A DNA stretch of 51,118 nt, taken from assembly GCA_900320245.1 (NCBI GenBank), contig ONRP01000014.1, forward strand, positions 1-51,118, given 5' to 3'. The first letter of the stretch is position 1. Each line of letters starts with the position of its first letter. Source of the DNA: an uncultured Prevotellaceae bacterium (lineage in GTDB: Bacteria; Bacteroidota; Bacteroidia; Bacteroidales; Muribaculaceae). The position numbers and the translations under genes are program-made. The notes below the pieces were generated by a model, which did no database searches, had not been told where the DNA came from, and saw nothing but the letters and a program-made list of their open reading frames with translations. Below are positions 15,816 through 24,745 of this stretch, one piece after another.

Positions 15816-16925
15816 TTATTGAGGAGTGGCAAATTTCTTGGAGATGTAGGCCTCTTCTCCCTTATATTTCACCCTGTAAAAGTCACCTGACTCTCCTAAG
15901 CACTCCAGAACATCACCTTTGTTGGGGTGTAGATTAGTTCCATCAGCCTTCTTAATAATGTTTCCGTCAGACATCTCGGGGGACTTGCGTAATCGCACGT
16001 TAACACCAGTAACTTGGACTTTTGTAACTTTATCAGACGTAGCCTTCTCTTTTGAAGAGGATTTGCCACTGTCGGGATTAGCAGCCTTGAACTCGTCATA
16101 TTCCTTACCAGAGAATTTAGCGTACTGCAGGAGTGCGTCAAGTGGCGAACGATTCTTGTAGGTAAAAGTAACGGTCCATGTGAAGTCATGGTCGATAGCC
16201 GCGCGATAATAACCGGGTGTGTATAGCGTATAGGTGTATGCTTCACCAGGTTGCAAATCAACGCCTTGCTCTACCATTTTCGAGGATGCCGCTGCCCCGC
16301 TTGGCGTATAAAAATAAAACTCTACGGTGTACTCATTCCACGAGATAGGAACATTTCCAATATTTCGGATGGGCTGGGTTACTGTGACCGCAGGGTTCCA
16401 TCCGCCTGACCAGGCGTAGGTTCCGCTTTCGGATATAAGGTTTCCATTAACAACGTCACTATATTTTTCAAACAAAAATTTGAGGTATTCGCTATCATCG
16501 ATGAAAAGATTGTTGAGTGCCTTGTCGGTGATTTGTTTCATTGGTACACCTGTTTTTAAGGCCAATTCTTTGTTTGCAGAGTCTAACTCGAAGATGCAAT
16601 AAGTATCTTGAATCTTGAAAGTTTCTTCTCCTTCGGGTTTAAAGAGGATTTTCTGACTGCGTGAATTGTTAATTGATGCAATGTAGTTTCCCGATTTGTC
16701 GTCTTTGCTGACGGTGACTTCGCCGGCAGGAATGCTGTCTGGTATAGACAGTTTTTCAAGAGTCTTTATGTCGGGAAACATATCATACACAGTGGCTTTG
16801 TCGTTGCCATTAACGGCCTCAATAAATTGGTTAGTCAAATTCTCGACTTTGCCCTTGTTCTTGTCACACGATGCCAATAACAGGAGCAGCATTGACATCA
16901 GCATTAAACTTTTTTTTGTCATCAT
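15816..16925 (-). CDS. Lipoprotein with C-terminal SH3-like domain
   Basis: 369 residues with lipobox LLLLLASC. An N-terminal helical region (ENLTNQFIEAVNGNDKATVYDMFPDI) resembles small NTF2-like or regulatory domains. A central beta-sandwich follows (about 165-260: NPAVTVTQPIRNIGNVPISWNEYTVEFYFY), then a charged linker and a bacterial SH3b domain at about 300-369 (VTGVNVRLRKSPEMSDGNII ... GDVLECLGESGDFYRVKYKGEEAYISKKF). SH3b domains often bind peptidoglycan, which fits the downstream L,D-transpeptidase. First gene of the AT-rich operon, with promoter at 16981-17011. Confidence 0.82.
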   Translation of the reverse strand: MMTKKSLMLMSMLLLLLASCDKNKGKVENLTNQFIEAVNGNDKATVYDMFPDIKTLEKLSIPDSIPAGEVTVSKDDKSGNYIASINNSRSQKILFKPEGEETFKIQDTYCIFELDSANKELALKTGVPMKQITDKALNNLFIDDSEYLKFLFEKYSDVVNGNLISESGTYAWSGGWNPAVTVTQPIRNIGNVPISWNEYTVEFYFYTPSGAAASSKMVEQGVDLQPGEAYTYTLYTPGYYRAAIDHDFTWTVTFTYKNRSPLDALLQYAKFSGKEYDEFKAANPDSGKSSSKEKATSDKVTKVQVTGVNVRLRKSPEMSDGNIIKKADGTNLHPNKGDVLECLGESGDFYRVKYKGEEAYISKKFATPQ

Positions 16926-16980
16926 AGTTGTAAAAATTTAGGTTTATGTAGTGATTAAACAATTCGGTTTTAATTGCTTG

Positions 16981-17011
16981 CAAAGGTAGTGGTTTTCCTT
17001 AAAAATTGCAA
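16981..17011 (-). promoter_or_regulatory. Promoter of the SH3 lipoprotein / L,D-transpeptidase operon
   Basis: -7 box TACCTTTG at 16988-16981 (extended CACTACCTTTG) and TTG at 17011-17009, 20-nt spacing, 56 bp before the start codon. Confidence 0.65.
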
Positions 17012-17087
17012 TATAATGCGGAGGAAATTTACAAGGCAGGGCCTTGCATTACCCTCAACCGCCAAGTGTCATGAGCGATGGCTGCGG

Positions 17088-17777
17088 TCAATTGCTTGGT
17101 TGGGTGGGGAGGTCGCGGGACATGTATTGGTCCACGATGGTGTCGTTGTAGGGGGCGGTGTGCCGGGTGAGTTGTTGGCCTTGGAAATGGAAGTGGCCGT
17201 TGGCATCGATGTTGTAGTGGTTGTCCCACTCGGCGCGCCACAGTTCGGTCAGGCGGTGGCCCTTGTGATAGAGGCTGGTGAGGGTCATCACGCGGTGCAG
17301 GGTGAAGTGGTCCGCTGCGTCAAAACGCACCTCGGCATCGGTGGTGTGGAAACGGTTGCCGCCCAGTCGCATGGGTCCGTCATGCTCACTGGTGTGGAAC
17401 TCGCGCAGGTTCAGGACGTCGATTATTGCGTCGTTCTTGTCAAGGGTGGCGAAGTAGACATTGAAACTGTCTGGGTTTTCACCTGTCGGCACCTTGTAGG
17501 CCGCGAGTGTGATGTCTTCGTTGACGGCACGCACGCCGATGAGTTGAGTGCTGTCGGGCACGTCGCTCTTGATGTATTGGGCAAGGCTGGTGCGTTGCTG
17601 CTCGCTCAGTAGGGGATAGGTCGTCGGCTCGATGGTGTCGCGACTCAGGATGCTGTGTCCCACCTGCAGCAGATCGGGGATTGCTGGTGCCGTATCGTTC
17701 ATTTTCTGTGTTGTGGTAGTGCCGTTGCAACCCATGAGCAGCAGGACGGCGGTGACGATAGTGATGAGGGTCTTCAT
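17088..17777 (-). CDS. Lipoprotein of unknown function, paralogue of the upstream gene
   Basis: 229 residues with lipobox LLLMGC (Cys17). The body matches the neighbouring lipoprotein at 17785-18831 in order and spacing: GVRAVNEDITLAAY, a central LDKNDAIIDVLNLREFH, FTLHRVMTLTSLYHKGHRL, then NIDANGHFHFQGQQLTR near the C-terminus. No catalytic residues are evident. The frame is open to 17852, but the signal peptide starts at ATG 17777, 7 bp after the upstream stop. A tandem duplication is the simplest origin. Confidence 0.75.
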   Translation of the reverse strand: MKTLITIVTAVLLLMGCNGTTTTQKMNDTAPAIPDLLQVGHSILSRDTIEPTTYPLLSEQQRTSLAQYIKSDVPDSTQLIGVRAVNEDITLAAYKVPTGENPDSFNVYFATLDKNDAIIDVLNLREFHTSEHDGPMRLGGNRFHTTDAEVRFDAADHFTLHRVMTLTSLYHKGHRLTELWRAEWDNHYNIDANGHFHFQGQQLTRHTAPYNDTIVDQYMSRDLPTQPSN

Positions 17778-17784
17778 TCGACGT

Positions 17785-18831
17785 TTACAGGTGTTTGGTG
17801 AGAGGCTTGTCGTCCCATGAGTTGACAAGGTCGGTGAGCCACTGGCGGGCACTGCTGTCGTCGAGGCGCTTGATTTCCTCGAGCAGGGCGGGACGCTCGT
17901 CGACAGGCAGTTTGAACTGCGGTAGCAGGCGGTTGTCTTTACCGCGGTGTGCCGCCATCCACTTGAGGAAGCGCTGCGGATTCATCTTGTAGAGTTCTGA
18001 GATGTCCCACGGGAACGGATTGTACTCGTAGTCGGGGTCGTAGGTCGAGTTGACCAGTTCGCTGTAATCGTTCCAGACGTCCATCACGGCAGGGTCGTGC
18101 CGGGAGCAGATCAGCATATCCCAGGACTTGAAATCCAGGACGGCATATTGGTCCACATCGCCCTGCTGACCGGTCACCTGTTGGCCTTGCAGCACGAAGT
18201 GCCCCAATGGGTTGATGAAGTATTGCTGCTGCCACTGCTGCGACCACTGCGGCTTGCCTTTCAGGTCGCCGTCAAAGTCCATGAGGCAGCGTCCCATCGT
18301 GCGGTGCAGCGTCAAGCGGTTGGGGCCGTCAAAGGTGATGAAGCCATCCAGTGTGAACGAGTTGTCGTCTTTGGGATTCTTGAGGTCACACCGCCACAGC
18401 AGGTGCAGTTCGCGCGCATTGATGGCATCGAGGATGTTGCCTTGCTTGTCATAGGTGATGAGGTCCACACAGTAACCCATGCCGTTGCAGGCATAGTAGG
18501 CCGCCAGGGTGTTGCCACCGCCCACGTCACGCACGCCCAGCAGCAGCCAGTTGCTCATCGTGTCAGCAAAATCGGGCCCGGCGGGAACGATGAGTGCCTC
18601 GTATTGCTCGGGGTCAAGTCGCTTGCCCTTGAGGTCATCAACCGACTGTGTCGCGTCGCCGCAGTAGATGTCGGGCATCGAGATGGTATCACTCAAAAGC
18701 AATTCGGCATCGCAGGTGATGCCCAGTTTGTCGAGGAAGGGGAATTGCCCACTGGCGACTTTTGCGTCCTGGGAACATGCTGCCATCAGCATCAGGCACA
18801 TGGCCGCGGCCCAAATGTGTATCGTTCTCAT
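17785..18831 (-). CDS. Lipoprotein of unknown function
   Basis: 348 residues with lipobox LMLMAAC. The shared core (GVRDVGGGNTLAAYY, ITYDKQGNILDAINARELH, LTLHRTMGRCLMDFDGDLKGKPQW, INPLGHFVLQGQQVTGQ) spans about residues 90-225; a C-terminal helical region (about 245-340; FPWDISELYKMNPQRFLKWMAAHRG, LPVDERPALLEEIKRL) is absent from the shorter paralogue downstream. Function unknown; probably an outer-membrane or periplasmic lipoprotein. A -7 box lies at 18864-18871. Confidence 0.75.
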   Translation of the reverse strand: MRTIHIWAAAMCLMLMAACSQDAKVASGQFPFLDKLGITCDAELLLSDTISMPDIYCGDATQSVDDLKGKRLDPEQYEALIVPAGPDFADTMSNWLLLGVRDVGGGNTLAAYYACNGMGYCVDLITYDKQGNILDAINARELHLLWRCDLKNPKDDNSFTLDGFITFDGPNRLTLHRTMGRCLMDFDGDLKGKPQWSQQWQQQYFINPLGHFVLQGQQVTGQQGDVDQYAVLDFKSWDMLICSRHDPAVMDVWNDYSELVNSTYDPDYEYNPFPWDISELYKMNPQRFLKWMAAHRGKDNRLLPQFKLPVDERPALLEEIKRLDDSSARQWLTDLVNSWDDKPLTKHL

Positions 18832-18863
18832 AATTACTACTACTCGATATTGTTACTGTGTTG

Positions 18864-18871
18864 CAAAGGTA
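18864..18871 (-). promoter_or_regulatory. -7 box (TACCTTTG) for the paralogous lipoprotein pair
   Basis: Extended CACTACCTTTG on the minus strand, 33 bp before ATG 18831. Spacing to a -33 TTG is not ideal. Confidence 0.55.
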
Positions 18872-18993
18872 GTGAAAATAAGTGCAAGTTGAACACATGG
18901 GCAGTATTTATTTCGGATGCCTCAAGCCGTCGGCCTTTGATTTAAAAAACTTGAAAAATTATATGCCGATGGCAGGAATCGCTGTTTTTTGTG

Positions 18994-19001
18994 TAATTTT
19001 G
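18994..19001 (+). promoter_or_regulatory. -7 box (TAATTTTG) directly before the DUF3822 gene
   Basis: The box ends only 8 bp before ATG 19010, so the transcript would carry almost no leader. It would drive the long plus-strand run DUF3822-rsmD-susC-susD-fur-mtgA. No clear -33 box. Confidence 0.55.
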
Positions 19002-19009
19002 CGAAATCA

Positions 19010-19819
19010 ATGGAAGGAAACAAACACATCAATATCGAACATCCCGAGGCTTGGGAACTGCTGGTTTCCATCGACGACAAGCAAGTGGACTATATCCTGT
19101 TCACTCCGTCGGTCGCCGGTTCGCTCATCGTCGGTGATGTGGCCAGGACCGGCGAGACGCTGCAGGCCCTGGAAGACGCTGTCTATGATACGCCCGAACT
19201 GCTCAATGAGTACAGGCGTGTCAGGGTCATCGTGCGCTCGCCGCATTTCGTGCTGTTGCCGCAGGAGACCACCGATGATGACTGCCTTGCACTGGTGCAT
19301 GCCGCTTTCCCGGGCGACCCGGGCGATGCAGCGGTGTGTCCTCTTCCGCAAAACGGTGTCAAGGTCGCTTACCTGATGCCGCAAGGCCTGCAGGCTTTTA
19401 TGGGCCGCACGTTCAACTATCCCACGGTATGCCACCACCTGGTGCCGTTGTGTGAACACTTCAAGGAGTTGAATCGCGGTGCTGCCGTGTCCCGCATGTT
19501 CGTCCACCTGTCAGGCGGGCACATGGACCTGGCCATCTATCGTGACGACAGGTTGGTGTGTGCCAACACCTATCCCTATGCCGATGCCCATGATGCCGCC
19601 TATTTTGTCCTAAACGCGTGGCGCACCCATGGCCTCGACCAATTGACCGACGAATTGCAGTTGCTGGGCGATGGTGACCTGCGTGCCCAGATGTCGCCCG
19701 TGCTGCGTGAATATGTGAAATTTGTGATGCCCGCTGTCTATCCTGCCGCAGCCATGAGGCTCGGCCGCAATGCGATGCAGGCACCCCTGGAACTGATACA
19801 ACTTGCCCTATGCGAATAA
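19010..19819 (+). CDS. DUF3822 family protein (pilus-assembly-ATPase-like fold)
   Basis: 269 residues, no signal peptide, no catalytic motif seen. The sequence (HPEAWELLVSIDDKQVDYILFTPSVAGSLIVGDV ... MFVHLSGGHMDLAIYRDDRLVCANTYPYADAHDAAYFVLNAW) fits the Bacteroidota DUF3822 family, which has an actin/ASKHA-like repeat and almost always precedes rsmD. Here its end overlaps rsmD by 10 bp. The frame can be read from TTG 18989, but that codon lies upstream of the predicted transcription start; ATG 19010 is preferred. Function unknown; the linkage to rsmD suggests a housekeeping role. Confidence 0.8.
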   Translation: MEGNKHINIEHPEAWELLVSIDDKQVDYILFTPSVAGSLIVGDVARTGETLQALEDAVYDTPELLNEYRRVRVIVRSPHFVLLPQETTDDDCLALVHAAFPGDPGDAAVCPLPQNGVKVAYLMPQGLQAFMGRTFNYPTVCHHLVPLCEHFKELNRGAAVSRMFVHLSGGHMDLAIYRDDRLVCANTYPYADAHDAAYFVLNAWRTHGLDQLTDELQLLGDGDLRAQMSPVLREYVKFVMPAVYPAAAMRLGRNAMQAPLELIQLALCE

Positions 19820-20364
19820 TCAGCGGAAAATACGGACGCCGGCGTTTTGACGTGCCCACCAACATCACGGCGCGGCCCACGACCGATATGGCGCGCGAGA
19901 ATCTGTTCAACGTGCTGTCCAACATCATCGACCTGGAGGGCAAGACGGTGCTTGACCTGTTTGCCGGAACAGGAGCGATGAGTTTTGAGTTCCTCTCGCG
20001 TGGTTGTGCACACGTCACGGCAGTCGAGAAGGCGCGCACCCAGGCCGAGTTCATCAAGCGGGTGCAGCAGCAGTTGGGCGACCCGAACCTGACGCTCGTG
20101 CGTGGCGACGTGTTCAAGTTCCTCTCTGCCTGCCGCCAGTCGTTTGACGTCATCTTTGCCGATCCACCCTACGACCTGCCCCGGTTTGCCGAGGTGCCGA
20201 AGTTGGTACTGGAGTCATCACTGGTGCATGACGGCACATTGTTCATCATGGAGCATCCTCGTGAGCATGACTTCAGCGTCTTGCCTCATTTCTCGCAGCA
20301 GCGTGTCTATGGCAAGGTGAACTTTTCAATTTTTGACATACATATTATGAGTTCGATGGAATGA
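19810..20364 (+). CDS. rsmD: 16S rRNA (guanine(966)-N(2))-methyltransferase
   Basis: Methylates G966 of 16S rRNA using SAM. 184 residues with the family start MRIISGKYGRRRF, the RPTTDMARENLFNVL segment, SAM motif LDLFAGTGAMSFEFLSRG, and the N6/N2-adenine/guanine-type catalytic motif ADPPYDL. Cytosolic. It overlaps DUF3822 by 10 bp at its start and the SusC-like gene by 4 bp (ATGA) at its end, so a housekeeping rRNA gene is translationally linked to an outer-membrane transporter. Confidence 0.93.
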   Translation: MRIISGKYGRRRFDVPTNITARPTTDMARENLFNVLSNIIDLEGKTVLDLFAGTGAMSFEFLSRGCAHVTAVEKARTQAEFIKRVQQQLGDPNLTLVRGDVFKFLSACRQSFDVIFADPPYDLPRFAEVPKLVLESSLVHDGTLFIMEHPREHDFSVLPHFSQQRVYGKVNFSIFDIHIMSSME

Positions 20365-23066
20365 TGAAACAGACATTTCACTTTAGATATGTCATGCTCA
20401 TGGCCTTGTTGGCCATGGGGTTGTCTCTCACGGCTCAAAACACGCAGCGCACCGACACAGTGGCCCGCTCACTGTCTCGCGACGTGGTCACAGCCGACCA
20501 GGTGAGCCAGCAGCAGGTGACCAACCCGCTGGAGGCTATCAATGGCCGCGTTGCCGGTGTGACGATACAAAAGAGCAATAACGGTGCCGCGGCAATGAAT
20601 GCCGTGCGAGTGCGCGGTACGACTTCGGTCACAGGCGGCAATGACCCGTTAATCATCATCGACGGTGTGTTTGGCGACTTGAGCACGTTGTCATCAATTT
20701 ATCCTTCGGACATTGAGAGTTTCACAGTACTCAAGGACGCTAGCGAGACGGCTCAGTACGGCTCGCGTGGCGCTTCGGGTGTCATCGAGGTCGTCACCAA
20801 GAAGGGGGCGGCCCAGCGCACCACAGTGACCTATAACGGCAGCGTTGGCGTCACCCATGTTGTCAAAAATCTGGATATGCTGAATGCTGTCGGTTACCGC
20901 AGCGCCGTGACCCGCCAGGGCGGAATGCTTATCGACAAGGGATTTGACACCGATTGGCAGACGGCCATCCAGCAGACGGCCTTCTTGCAGGACCACCACA
21001 TCGCTTTCATGGGTGGTGGCGAGCGCTCGGGCTACCGCGTGTCGCTGGGTTATATGGACCACCAGGGCGTTATCTTGCATGACAAGTTGCGAAACTTGAC
21101 CAGCAACATGAACATGCACCAGCGCATGTTTGGCGATCTGCTCAATATCGAGGTGGGCATGTTCGGTAATGTGCAGAAAGACTTGACAGCCGTCTATGAC
21201 GTGCAGAAAACATTCTACTCGGCTCAAGCATGGAACCCCACCTTCGGCACCATGCGCAATAGTGGCGGCGGTTGGGACGGTTTCACCCTATCCAACCAGA
21301 TTAACCATCCGCTGGCCCTTATGGATAGCCGCACCCAGAACAAGATTACCCACTTGAGCACCCATGCCAAGTTGACCTTCAACCTGACTAGCAACTGGAC
21401 CTTGACCCTGTTTGGCGCATATAGCCATAACGAGGTGGAAATTGCCCAATTCCTGCCGACGAGCATCTGGAGCGGCGGCAAAGGCTACCGTAGCAGTGCC
21501 AAAACCGAGTCATGGCTTGGAAACGCCACCATCGCATGGGACAAGCGTTTGGGTGCCCATCATTTCAACGTGATGGGACTTGCCGAGGTGGAACGGGACG
21601 TGCACACCGGCTTCTACACAACCACAACAGGCTTCTCGACCGATGCCATCGGCCTCGACGCCATCCAGTCGGGCTCTGTAACCTTGTGGGACGGCACCGG
21701 CAGTTACCGCAATGCACCGTCGCTGGCATCGTTCATGGGGCGCTTTGCCTATGACTACGATAGCCGTTACTCTCTAACGGCAACGATGCGTGCCGACGGG
21801 TCCAGCAAATTCGGCAACGGCAACAAGTGGGGTTTCTTCCCCTCGATATCCGCTACATGGAACATCTGTAGGGAGGCGATAATGCATGAAGTGGACTGGC
21901 TCGATGACTTGAAATGGAGCATCGGATACGGACTGGCAGGTAATTTAGGAGGAGTGGACAATTACTTGACCCAAAACCTGCTAAGTCCTGCTGGCATCGT
22001 TCCTGTCGGTCAACGTCTTGCCGTGACATTTGACGAGTTGCGCAATGCCAATCCCGACCTCAAGTGGGAGGTGAAACGGAGTTTCAACACGGGACTGAGT
22101 GCCGCGTTCCTGGGCAACCGCATCATTACGTCGGTGGACTTTTATACTGCCAAAACCTGTGATATGCTGTACTTGTATAACGTGGGCGTGCCGCCATTCA
22201 GTTACAACAAGTTACTCGATAACCTGGGTTCGATGCGCAACAGCGGTGTCGAGGTGGCGTTGGGACTGACCCCGCTTGCCACACGGGACATGGAACTCAA
22301 CATCAATGCCAATGTGGCCTATCAATACAACAAACTGCTCTCGTTGAGCGGCTTTTACAACGAGTACTGGCTGGAGGCACCGGGTGAAGTGGATCTGGTG
22401 AACCTCAATGGTGCGGGTTTCCATGGTGGCAACAACCACATCGTCTATCAGATTGTGGGACAACCGCTTGGCGTGTTCTATCTGCCGCATTGCACTGGTC
22501 TCAAGAGTGACGGCTCGGGAGGCTATGTGTATGAAATCGCTGACCTGGACGGCTCGGGCGACGTGAATATCGCTAACGGCAAGGACCGCCGCGTGTGCGG
22601 CCAGGCGATGCCCAAGGTGTTGCTGGGCAGCAATATCAATTTCCGCTATAGGCAATGGGACGTGACGATGCAGGTCAATGGTGCTTTTGGCCACAAGATT
22701 TACAATGGCACGGCCCTGACCTATATGAACATGAATAGTTTGCCAGGCTATAACGTCCTGGCTGATGCGCCTGAACGCAACATCCATGACCAGACCGCGA
22801 CCGACTACTGGTTGGAGCGCGGCGACTATGTCAACATTGATTACGTGACGTTGGGCTGGAATGTGCCGTTGAGCCAGCGGTTGCAGCGCACGGTGAGCCG
22901 ACTGCGCTTGTCCCTGACCATTGATGACCTGCTGACCGTTACGGGTTACTCGGGCCTCACGCCTATGATTAACAGTTCGTCTGCAGGTGGCACGTTGGGT
23001 GTCGATGACAAGAATGTCTATCCTGTGACCCGTTCCTATTATCTTGGAGTTACCGTCACGTTCTAA
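20361..23066 (+). CDS. SusC/RagA-family TonB-dependent outer-membrane transporter, short form
   Basis: 901 residues, shorter than the usual 1000 or more. Signal peptide MMKQTFHFRYVMLMALLAMGLSLTAQ. The carboxypeptidase-regulatory-like N-terminal domain of most SusC proteins is missing. The plug starts almost at once (VTNPLEAINGRVAGVTIQKSNNG ... VRVRGTTSVTGGNDPLIIIDGVFGDLSTLSSIYPSDIESFTVLKDASETAQYGSRGASGVIEVVTKKG, residues about 50-150). A 22-strand barrel follows and ends in the aromatic strand SYYLGVTVTF. It imports a ligand captured by the SusD partner 6 bp downstream. No glycan-degrading enzyme lies nearby, so the ligand is unknown; the Fur-family gene downstream leaves metal or siderophore uptake possible. 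Confidence 0.92.
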   Translation: MMKQTFHFRYVMLMALLAMGLSLTAQNTQRTDTVARSLSRDVVTADQVSQQQVTNPLEAINGRVAGVTIQKSNNGAAAMNAVRVRGTTSVTGGNDPLIIIDGVFGDLSTLSSIYPSDIESFTVLKDASETAQYGSRGASGVIEVVTKKGAAQRTTVTYNGSVGVTHVVKNLDMLNAVGYRSAVTRQGGMLIDKGFDTDWQTAIQQTAFLQDHHIAFMGGGERSGYRVSLGYMDHQGVILHDKLRNLTSNMNMHQRMFGDLLNIEVGMFGNVQKDLTAVYDVQKTFYSAQAWNPTFGTMRNSGGGWDGFTLSNQINHPLALMDSRTQNKITHLSTHAKLTFNLTSNWTLTLFGAYSHNEVEIAQFLPTSIWSGGKGYRSSAKTESWLGNATIAWDKRLGAHHFNVMGLAEVERDVHTGFYTTTTGFSTDAIGLDAIQSGSVTLWDGTGSYRNAPSLASFMGRFAYDYDSRYSLTATMRADGSSKFGNGNKWGFFPSISATWNICREAIMHEVDWLDDLKWSIGYGLAGNLGGVDNYLTQNLLSPAGIVPVGQRLAVTFDELRNANPDLKWEVKRSFNTGLSAAFLGNRIITSVDFYTAKTCDMLYLYNVGVPPFSYNKLLDNLGSMRNSGVEVALGLTPLATRDMELNINANVAYQYNKLLSLSGFYNEYWLEAPGEVDLVNLNGAGFHGGNNHIVYQIVGQPLGVFYLPHCTGLKSDGSGGYVYEIADLDGSGDVNIANGKDRRVCGQAMPKVLLGSNINFRYRQWDVTMQVNGAFGHKIYNGTALTYMNMNSLPGYNVLADAPERNIHDQTATDYWLERGDYVNIDYVTLGWNVPLSQRLQRTVSRLRLSLTIDDLLTVTGYSGLTPMINSSSAGGTLGVDDKNVYPVTRSYYLGVTVTF

Positions 23067-23072
23067 TCCCGA

Positions 23073-24719
23073 ATGACAATGAAACAGATTGCTACGATAT
23101 ATCAGATCCTGTTGATGGTATCCCTGCTCGCGTTGGGTTCATGTAACAAATTTCTGGAAGATGAGCCCACCGACCGCATCCCTGCCGATGAAGCCTATAA
23201 CACCTTGTCGGACCTGCAACTCAATGCACTTGGGCCCATCTATCGCAATATTGGCGGCAGTGGCGATTCACAAGGCTTACAAGGCACCGCTCGCGGGGTG
23301 TGGGACTTGAACACCTTCAGCACCGATGAAGCCATTATCCCCACCCGTGGCGCCGACTGGTATGACGGCGGCATCTGGCAGAACCTGTTCCTGCATCGTT
23401 TTGGCAACGTGGACTTCACGGGCGACACCTGGAATTACCTGTTCAAGGAGGTGCTGGCCTGCAACCGCGCCCTTGAGCGCATCAATGCCTTCGCGTCGAG
23501 CCATGCGGGCGAGGACGTGCGCCATCTGCGTGCCGAGGCGCGCTCGCTGCGCGCGATGTTCTTGTTCTACGCGATGGACCTCTATGGCCGCGTGCCGTTG
23601 TTCACCACGTCCAGCCCCACCGTACAGGAGATGAAACTGCAGGATCGCTCGGTGGCTTTCCGCCACATCGTGAGCGAGTTGCAGGCAGTGGAATACGACC
23701 TTATCAACGAGCGTAGTCCGCGCCATGGTGAGTATTACGGCCGCATAACACGCCCTGTAGTGCAGTTCCTGTTGGCTAAGGTGTTGCTGAATGCCGAGGT
23801 GTATGCCGACGATGACTGGACCGATGACTCCCGACCCGATGGCTCCGCCATGATGTGGACGGTGGACGGTGAGCAGATGAACACCTGGCAGGCGGTCGAC
23901 TACTATTGTACCAAGTTGCAGGACGTGGGCTATTGCCTGGCTGAGAATTTCGGCGACAACTTCAGTATCAACAATGAGGAGTCGCCCGAGTTGATCTTCA
24001 CTATCCCGATGGATATCTATGACTATGCCAACCGCTTCACCCAGCAATTCCGCTCGTTGCACTACAATCATGCCGCAGCATTGGGCTTGAACGGTGAGAA
24101 CGGCCCGTGCGCCACTATCGAGGCGATGCGGACATTCGGTTACGGTACTGACGGCCACGATTTCCGTCTGTCACAAACCTATTACACCGACGAGGTTTAT
24201 CTCGAAAATTCCTTTACTCCAGTAACCCTCGATGACGGTTCGCCGCTGGTTTATTATCCCATGGAGGTGCGTCTGGACTTGTCCAACAGCCCATACGAGA
24301 CCACTGCAGGCGCCCGGATGCACAAGTATGAGATTGACTTGGCAGCCATGAGCGATGGGCAGTTGCGCCGTAACGACATCGTGCTGTTCCGCTATGCCGA
24401 TGTGTTGCTGATGCGATGCGAAGCCATGCTGCGTGACGGCAAGGCAGGGGCCCTGGCCGACGAATTGCTCAACCAAGTGCGCCGTCGTGCTTCGATGGAC
24501 GACCGCACTGCCACACTCGAGAGTGTGCTCGAGGAGCGCATGCTCGAATTGGCATGGGAGGGTTGGCGTCGCAATGACCTGATACGTTACGGTCGCTTTA
24601 CTCTTGCTTATACCGACCGCCCGCAACAGGATGCCGATGTCAAGGGCTACACCATCGTGTTCCCTATTCCCGGAGAAACGCTCACGGCTTGCGGCAGTGC
24701 ACAAAATCCAGGGTATTGA
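23073..24719 (+). CDS. SusD/RagB-family nutrient-binding lipoprotein
   Basis: 548 residues with lipoprotein signal ending LLALGSC (Cys24 from ATG 23073; ATG 23079 is also possible), then NKFLEDEPTDRIPADEAYNTL, the canonical SusD N-terminus. TPR-like helices carry ACNRALERINAF and LRAEARSLRAMFLFYAMDLYGRVPLFT; the C-terminus carries RNDIVLFRYADVLLMRCEAML and EERMLELAWEGWRRNDLIRYGRF. It forms the lid of the SusC transporter encoded 6 bp upstream. The bound ligand cannot be inferred. Confidence 0.93.
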   Translation: MTMKQIATIYQILLMVSLLALGSCNKFLEDEPTDRIPADEAYNTLSDLQLNALGPIYRNIGGSGDSQGLQGTARGVWDLNTFSTDEAIIPTRGADWYDGGIWQNLFLHRFGNVDFTGDTWNYLFKEVLACNRALERINAFASSHAGEDVRHLRAEARSLRAMFLFYAMDLYGRVPLFTTSSPTVQEMKLQDRSVAFRHIVSELQAVEYDLINERSPRHGEYYGRITRPVVQFLLAKVLLNAEVYADDDWTDDSRPDGSAMMWTVDGEQMNTWQAVDYYCTKLQDVGYCLAENFGDNFSINNEESPELIFTIPMDIYDYANRFTQQFRSLHYNHAAALGLNGENGPCATIEAMRTFGYGTDGHDFRLSQTYYTDEVYLENSFTPVTLDDGSPLVYYPMEVRLDLSNSPYETTAGARMHKYEIDLAAMSDGQLRRNDIVLFRYADVLLMRCEAMLRDGKAGALADELLNQVRRRASMDDRTATLESVLEERMLELAWEGWRRNDLIRYGRFTLAYTDRPQQDADVKGYTIVFPIPGETLTACGSAQNPGY

Positions 24720-24745
24720 GGACTTAAATGATCATTTTTGATTCT

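Noticed and set aside
20361-24719. A polysaccharide utilisation locus
   Set aside because: SusC/SusD are present but there is no glycoside hydrolase, lyase, sulfatase, hybrid sensor or anti-sigma gene nearby.
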